From Zhaonella formicivorans (GTDB taxonomy: Bacteria; Bacillota; DUOV01; Zhaonellaceae): a stretch of 64,000 nucleotides of DNA. The stretch's first letter is position 1; each line of letters starts with the position of its first letter. Below are positions 62,456 through 64,000 of the stretch, piece by piece. The translations under genes and the position numbers were made by a program. The DNA lies in assembly GCF_004353525.1 (NCBI RefSeq), contig NZ_CP085524.1, forward strand, positions 310,001 to 374,000. Reading direction: 5' to 3'. The notes under the pieces were generated by a model. It saw nothing but the letters and a program-made list of their open reading frames with translations. It did no database searches and was not told the DNA's origin.

Positions 62456-64000
<1,545 letters not shown>

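Overview
The window looks like the chromosome of an anaerobic, Gram-positive, probably spore-forming member of the Clostridia, close to the Moorella/Peptococcaceae lines. Evidence: strong AAGGAGG-type ribosome-binding sites, many TTG and GTG starts, the Bacillus-like order polA-mutM-ytaF-coaE, ferredoxin-dependent oxidoreductases, rubrerythrins, and a TRAP (mtrB) gene. No phage or transposase gene is visible. By eye, base composition is moderate (mid-40s % GC), with AT-rich patches near 17 kb and 43-44.5 kb.

Layout. 0-4 kb: coaD, mtrB (TRAP), a DUF2007-like gene, pfkA and pyk. 4-7 kb: inverted heptad repeats, minC, a rubredoxin-flavin reductase fusion, a half-size EamA transporter and a small unknown gene. 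7.0-15.7 kb: a purine-catabolism operon with a guanine-class riboswitch, a four-subunit xanthine-dehydrogenase-type hydroxylase whose Mo subunit is split in two, an NCS2 permease, an amidohydrolase and adenine deaminase. 15.8-17.8 kb: a diguanylate cyclase, a structured 3' region, a nitroreductase and tRNA-Leu(CAA). 18.0-29.7 kb: a HutC-type regulator with a perfect palindromic operator, two flavoprotein reductases, a BMP-type ABC importer, an aldolase, a Zn dehydrogenase, an FGGY kinase and a second amidohydrolase. 29.7-42.3 kb: MgtC, an ECF sigma/anti-sigma pair, polA-mutM-ytaF-coaE, a lytic transglycosylase, nicotinate phosphoribosyltransferase, a peptide-binding lipoprotein, an MctB-like protein and a ferritin-like protein. 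42.3-44.8 kb: tRNA-Leu(GAG) followed by decayed gene fragments and a palindromic element. 44.9-47.9 kb: rubrerythrin, acuA and acsA. 48.2-53.4 kb: a second purine riboswitch driving a second BMP-type importer. 53.4-57.1 kb: a TPP riboswitch and thiS-thiG-thiH-thiE plus a HAD phosphatase. 57.2-64.0 kb: a decayed HPP gene, a small HTH gene, a FadR-type regulator, a CDC48/VAT-like double AAA+ ATPase and a TPP-dependent oxidoreductase.

How the genes work together. Both purine riboswitches carry the cytosine typical of guanine-class aptamers. In both, the 3' strand of aptamer stem P1 forms the base of a downstream hairpin, which predicts ligand-induced ON switches: purine turns on its own degradation and import. 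The terminal oxidoreductase has, in its alpha subunit, the residues I recall for oxalate oxidoreductase (Arg31, Arg109, Asp112, Phe117), rather than the YPIT signature of pyruvate:ferredoxin oxidoreductase. Its gamma and delta subunits are separate genes. A near-identical operator (GGTATACCG[T/G]ATACC) precedes both the FadR-type regulator and the CDC48-like ATPase, and a related palindrome precedes the HPP remnant. This suggests one regulon covering a presumptive oxalate module that includes an archaeal-style unfoldase. The adjacent thi operon would supply the TPP this enzyme needs.

All functions rest on reading the sequence and on remembered family knowledge; no database search was run.
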